Shown here: positions 60,440 through 64,000 of the stretch, in pieces
Layout: each line of letters opens with the position of its first letter
How positions within the stretch are numbered: position 1 is the stretch's first letter
From: Rutidosis leptorrhynchoides
Taxonomy: Eukaryota > Streptophyta > Magnoliopsida > Asterales > Asteraceae
Direction: 5' to 3'
Length of the DNA stretch: 64,000 bases
Assembly (NCBI RefSeq): GCF_046630445.1
Contig: NC_092335.1
Span: 630,662,001 to 630,726,000 of the forward strand
The notes under the pieces: model-generated
What the model saw: only the letters and a program-made list of their open reading frames with translations
Database searches by the model: none
What the model was told of the DNA's origin: nothing
Program-made: the position numbers and the translations under genes

Positions 60440-60700
60440 TCACTGACAGTCTGACATGTCAGCAATAATCACACGCTTTATGTGATGAAGAGATGCATCA
60501 GAAATACGAACACCTCCACATATAACACAACGGCCCTGAAAGGACCCATAGTTGCACTCGTCACAGACCCTTACAAGTGTACACGGACGTACGTAAGAAT
60601 CACAGACCACACACATTCCGTCACATTTTTCACAGAGTCTTCCAATTGCAATTCCTGGCTGCTTTCTGCACATGATTAGATCAGGATGATGTTTCGCCAT
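60440..60700 (-). pseudogene. Truncated PHF5A/RDS3-like splicing factor copy
   Basis: Residues 1-66 match PHF5A (SF3b14b, yeast Rds3), a zinc-knot subunit of the SF3b complex that helps U2 snRNP recognise the branch point: [39 protein letters not shown] and CVICGG. After SDA the frame changes to an unrelated 20-residue tail and stops at 86 residues, against 110 in the full protein. The last zinc ligands (YYCKEC and DGCPK) and the basic end are missing. A probable 5' leader intron is retained (62163 to about 60722, see next entry), so this is a duplicated genomic copy and not a processed one. Probably non-functional. Confidence 0.8.
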
Positions 60701-60952
60701 CGTTCCCTCAACAACCTTTTAACCACAACAATTAAAATCTGCATTGTACAACAAACACTAGAATTAGAATATAACCTATAAGAAACAAAATTGAAATAAA
60801 ACTCACAAGGCTATAGTACACGTTTGAGATATCAATAATAAAGCTTAACAGGGATGGATATACTCATAATATACATATTTCACTGTTAGTTGAGAATTTT
60901 CATATACAAACCTAAGAATATAAACAAGAGAAGCAATTCTATTAGAATACTA

Positions 60953-60972
60953 GTGGTGTCCTGTGACACCAC
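60953..60972. repeat. Short perfect hairpin
   Basis: GTGGTGTC, four-base loop CTGT, GACACCAC. The stem overlaps a CTAG (60950-60953), and a related GGGACACCACTAAATC occurs at about 61017. It may be a decayed Helitron-like end. Confidence 0.45.
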
Positions 60973-61475
60973 TGGAATTTTTTATTAAATTTTATAAAAT
61001 ATCAATCAAATTGTATGGGACACCACTAAATCTATGCTAGGACCCCATATGTTTTCAAATTTATGGTTTTGTGGAGGTAAACAACCACTCAAATTGTATA
61101 TGTCCCCTTTGAGTTTTGATCCTAGAATCGTACTGGAATCGTATGACATTGTTAAGGATGTACATAAATAAAACAACTATAAAAACTTAGACAAACTACG
61201 TAGAAAAAATATTGGTCAAGTGTCCAGAAATGTTTCAAACTTCAGCCAAAGCTATATTGTATGTTTCCATCCAACTATTAAGTGTTTAATTTCAACTGTA
61301 GGCACCGGTTTAAAATACAAATGTCCACTTATATGGCTGCCACATCATTAATAAGTTATATTGTGATTTGTAAATCAATCATCGAATACATACACAAACG
61401 ATTAGGTGAAAAGTAATATAAGCGTATCAGGCACTGGATTTTATACATTTTATCAAAAAGCTTCAGCAAAACAAC

Positions 61476-61652
61476 CTATTCTCAAGGTAACACTCACCTT
61501 ATAAATTGCAAGTGGTCTCAGGTTCGAATTTTTCTAGTACAAATATTTAGTAGTGGCCAGGGATGGGTTGGAAACAGCCAGGGAGTAATCCTGCTGGGCT
61601 GCGTACATCAGAGTATGGGGTCCGATTATCCGCCCTCCCGGTAGCCCGAAAG
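61476..61652 (+). mobile_element. tRNA-derived SINE, family B, copy 2
   Basis: Box B is better kept here (GGTTCGAATT). It is followed by AGTAGTGGCCAGGGATGGGT, CAGAGTATGGGGTCCGATTA and CGCCCTCCCGGTAGCC, shared with 55027-55215. Confidence 0.65.
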
Positions 61653-61894
61653 CTTAACTTTTACTGTACTTTTATGTCACTACACTTTTCAGCTACAACT
61701 ACAAATTAATTTGTATCCTTTCGAATTAATTACTTAAGTATTTACAAATTACAACCCCTGATAACCTTCTCATTATATGTATACAAACAGAGCACATACA
61801 ACCACTAAATTAAAACAACTTATTTTTCATAAATATATAAATATAAATATTTAATAAAAATAAATATTTAATAAAAATAAAAATATTTAATAAA

Positions 61895-61909
61895 TTGCAT
61901 CTTGCTTTT

Positions 61910-61941
<32 letters not shown>
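61895..61941 (+). repeat. SINE-A-like tail fragment with A run
   Basis: TTGCTTTTC followed by about 27 A bases, the same junction as the 3' end of the SINE at 32252-32561, but no SINE body precedes it. AATAAAAATATTTAATAAA repeats lie before it. Confidence 0.4.
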
Positions 61942-61952
<11 letters not shown>

Positions 61953-62230
61953 TGCAGCACTGTCATCAAAAGTCAAAACCTTGCTCTATCCTGAACATGA
62001 AGCAAAATTCAGAAAATACTAAACCCTAGCAGAATGCTAAAACACATGAATCTCTAACTACTGATAACAACGATCCATATATATACATATACATAATACG
62101 TAATTCGTGTATTTACATATAAAGAGAAAAAATTAAAGTAATTTGAACGAAGACCTAACCTGATGATGAAGACGAATTTGCCGAAACCTTGATTTAGGGG
62201 CAAACGGTTAATCGATTTTCTAGAATAGTA

Positions 62231-62968
62231 TTTTATTGAGGTTTGTACAATAATACTACAGCCTTATTATTGGGGAAGTGATATTTACAAACTTTAAATC
62301 GTTACATACAAACACATTTGTTGCTTTTTTCTAATAATGCTCTTCAAAAAATTGTATCAAGAAATTTGTGTAACATATCATTAAGGGCAGTTTAGTAAAT
62401 CTAGTTGGATCTATCAAATACATGTTTGGAAATATCAATTCCCTTATTGGGATTGTAGATGCAAGTCACACAAACCGAATTAGGCCTAAAGTTCAACCGA
62501 CTTTAGCCCAGATCTAAACCGACTTTAGGCCCATTTAAACGGGGATATAATTTTTCCAGCCCAATGCTTGGCAAGTGACTTTTCAAACGGTATTTATAAG
62601 TAGCCGTTATGGTTATGGTTAGGTTTATCACTAAAATGCCCAAATATTTTTCACCCCTTGCATCAGAGCCCAAAAAAAAAAAAAATTGACAAAATGCCCT
62701 TGCAAGGCGGCACAAGGAAGCTTGCGTACCCACAAGCGCAAGCACGCAAGTTATCTTGCGTCCTTGCGTCCTTATCTTATCAGGATAGGATTTTCAGGAT
62801 AAGATTTCATTAGATTTTCTAGATTTTTATGGATAAAATTTTGATCTTATATAAAAAATGACCCTAGAACTTGTAATTCATCATTTCATAACAACTCCTT
62901 CCAAAAGAATTTCAGTGATTATTGGCAGAGGTACATTTTTAAGCATTTTTACAATAACTTAAGTATTT
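62231..62968 (+). other. Upstream region of the Mutator-like gene
   Basis: No gene. About 62700-62770 holds six CTTGCG/CGCAAG words in tandem or inverted order, and 62640-62700 has paired ATGCCC phrases. This may be the terminal or subterminal part of the element, but an opposite end is not in the window. Confidence 0.35.
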
Positions 62969-64000
62969 ATGAATTGTGTTAATGAAGATAAATTTGTTGT
63001 TCATATATATTGTGGGGATTCTTTTGAGTATATTAACAACATTCCCACGTATTTACCCCTAGATTGTTTTAGAATTCGGCTAAAACAACGTGTTGCACCT
63101 TTAAAACCAATGAATCGGAGAATATTATTAAAAAATATTCTTATAAAAATAGAAATGTCACCCAATGCACCTGTTTCAATGAGATACATTTATAATAACC
63201 ATGTTTTTGATAGTACAGATGATTATGAAGACTTTCAAGAGTTTTTACAATATGCAATTGTAAATGCTCCGATTGATATTTATGTTGTTGAGAAAGTACG
63301 AATGAATCTACCACAACGAAACCCAGAAACACACCTACCACAACGAAATCCAGTAACACATCAACCACAACGAAACCCAGAAACACTCCAACCACAACTA
63401 AACCCAGAAACACACCCAACACAAGTCACTGAACCAAACCTTCATAATAACAATTTAGAAGTGGAAGAGCATGAAATGCCACCTCCAAACACTGAAGAGT
63501 TTGATATGTTTAACTATGGTGTTGAAAACGTATGTAAAATTAAAGAAGGAGACCACCCGTTTGAGATATCTGTTGTCGCAATCTAGTGATTCGGATGGAG
63601 AAAAAGACGGAGACGAAGACGAAGAAGATCAATATGAAAAAGAAAAGCAAGATTTATTCTGGAATATGCCACCTCTATTGAGTTAGCAAGAGCAAGAGCC
63701 TGAATTTACGACACACACCAACCACGTATAGGGTATCAGATTTAATTAAAGTTCGTCAAACTTTTTTGAACAAGGCCGAGTTCATAAACACTCTATTTAC
63801 AAAATGCCTTGAAGAAAACTTTCAAATTAAGCCTGTAAAGTCACGTGGACAGAAAAAATGGAATGGTTAATCTAGACGATAAAGTTTGTTCATGTGAGCA
63901 GTGGCAGTTATCGGGGATACCTTGCGGACATGTTATTGCAGCAGCACGACTTTTCGTAGTAGAGGATGTTACTCAATTTTTATCACATTGGTTCACAACT
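62969..64000 (+). pseudogene. Mutator-like (MURA-type) transposase gene, internally deleted, runs off the window
   Basis: The frame 62969-63586 encodes a ubiquitin-like/PB1-type N-terminal region (about residues 1-110), then four and a half 9-residue repeats of the type LPQRNPETH (63306-63425), then an acidic stretch. After frame changes near 63580 and 63690, a MuDR N-terminal domain-like piece follows (about 63730-63845, YRVSDL, FLNKAEFINTLF). At 63863 begins the SWIM zinc finger (VCSCEQWQLSGIPCGHVIAA, Cys-X-Cys ... Cys-X-His), open to the edge. The whole DDE catalytic core that normally lies between these parts is absent, so this is a deletion derivative unable to make transposase. Confidence 0.8.

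Larger units (their letters stand above)
60701..62230 (-). other. Probable 5' leader intron and first exon of the PHF5-like copy, with insertions
   Basis: On the minus strand ATCATCAG followed by GTTAGG at about 62163 looks like the end of a first leader exon (CAAATTCGTCTTCATCATCAG). GTTGTTGAGGGAACG just before the ATG looks like the second. The intron holds a hairpin (60953-60972), a SINE (61476-61652) and an A run (61911-61941). Confidence 0.4.

Overview
This is nuclear DNA of a flowering plant. It has spliced genes with plant introns, a plant-type glycosyltransferase, SINEs, MITEs, Helitron ends and nested Ty3/gypsy LTR retrotransposons. The SINE types and the UGT75-like gene suggest an asterid, possibly a daisy-family (Asteraceae) species; that placement is inference. 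About half of the window is transposon and only a few loci look like functioning host genes.

Positions 1-34800 are a retrotransposon nest. An outer minus-strand chromovirus-like Ty3/gypsy element has its 5' LTR and tRNA-Met-type primer site at 27936-31393 and a degraded gag-pol at 5213-9619. A solo LTR of the same family (1654-5077, target duplication GTTGG) sits in its 3' part. Between its 5' LTR and gag lie an acidic reading frame and an F-box gene of the At2g35280 type. That F-box frame is split by a second, very young, whole-looking Athila-like element (10411-26807, target duplication GATAT). The young element carries gag-pol, a small zinc-knuckle frame, an Athila ORF1-like frame, a tRNA-Asp-type primer site and near-identical LTRs. 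It also holds four pairs of a 15-bp near-palindrome, each pair with an exact 31-bp pitch. To the right are a Helitron 3' end, a tRNA-type SINE, and a TS-like SINE cut by another solo LTR (32755-34689, target duplication GAGAA).

Positions 34800-43550 are the gene-rich part. An 11-exon CUE-like/DUF1771/SMR-domain gene lies on the plus strand, with one GC-AG intron and with a MITE and a SINE in its introns. A 7-exon secretory-pathway cyclophilin lies on the minus strand. Positions 44382-55400 are a tandem duplication of a UGT75-type glycosyltransferase: one copy is dead and disrupted by a 9-bp-TSD transposon, and one is open from end to end. Both have Phe where the family has its catalytic His. 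The copy around the dead gene has been inflated by a minisatellite, a hAT element, a long-TIR element, a MITE and microsatellites.

Positions 55400-64000 hold Helitron ends, SINEs, a truncated PHF5/RDS3 splicing-factor gene copy with a foreign C-terminus, and at the right edge an internally deleted Mutator-like transposase gene with a PQRNP repeat and a SWIM zinc finger. Long parts of 56100-60300 contain nothing I can name.
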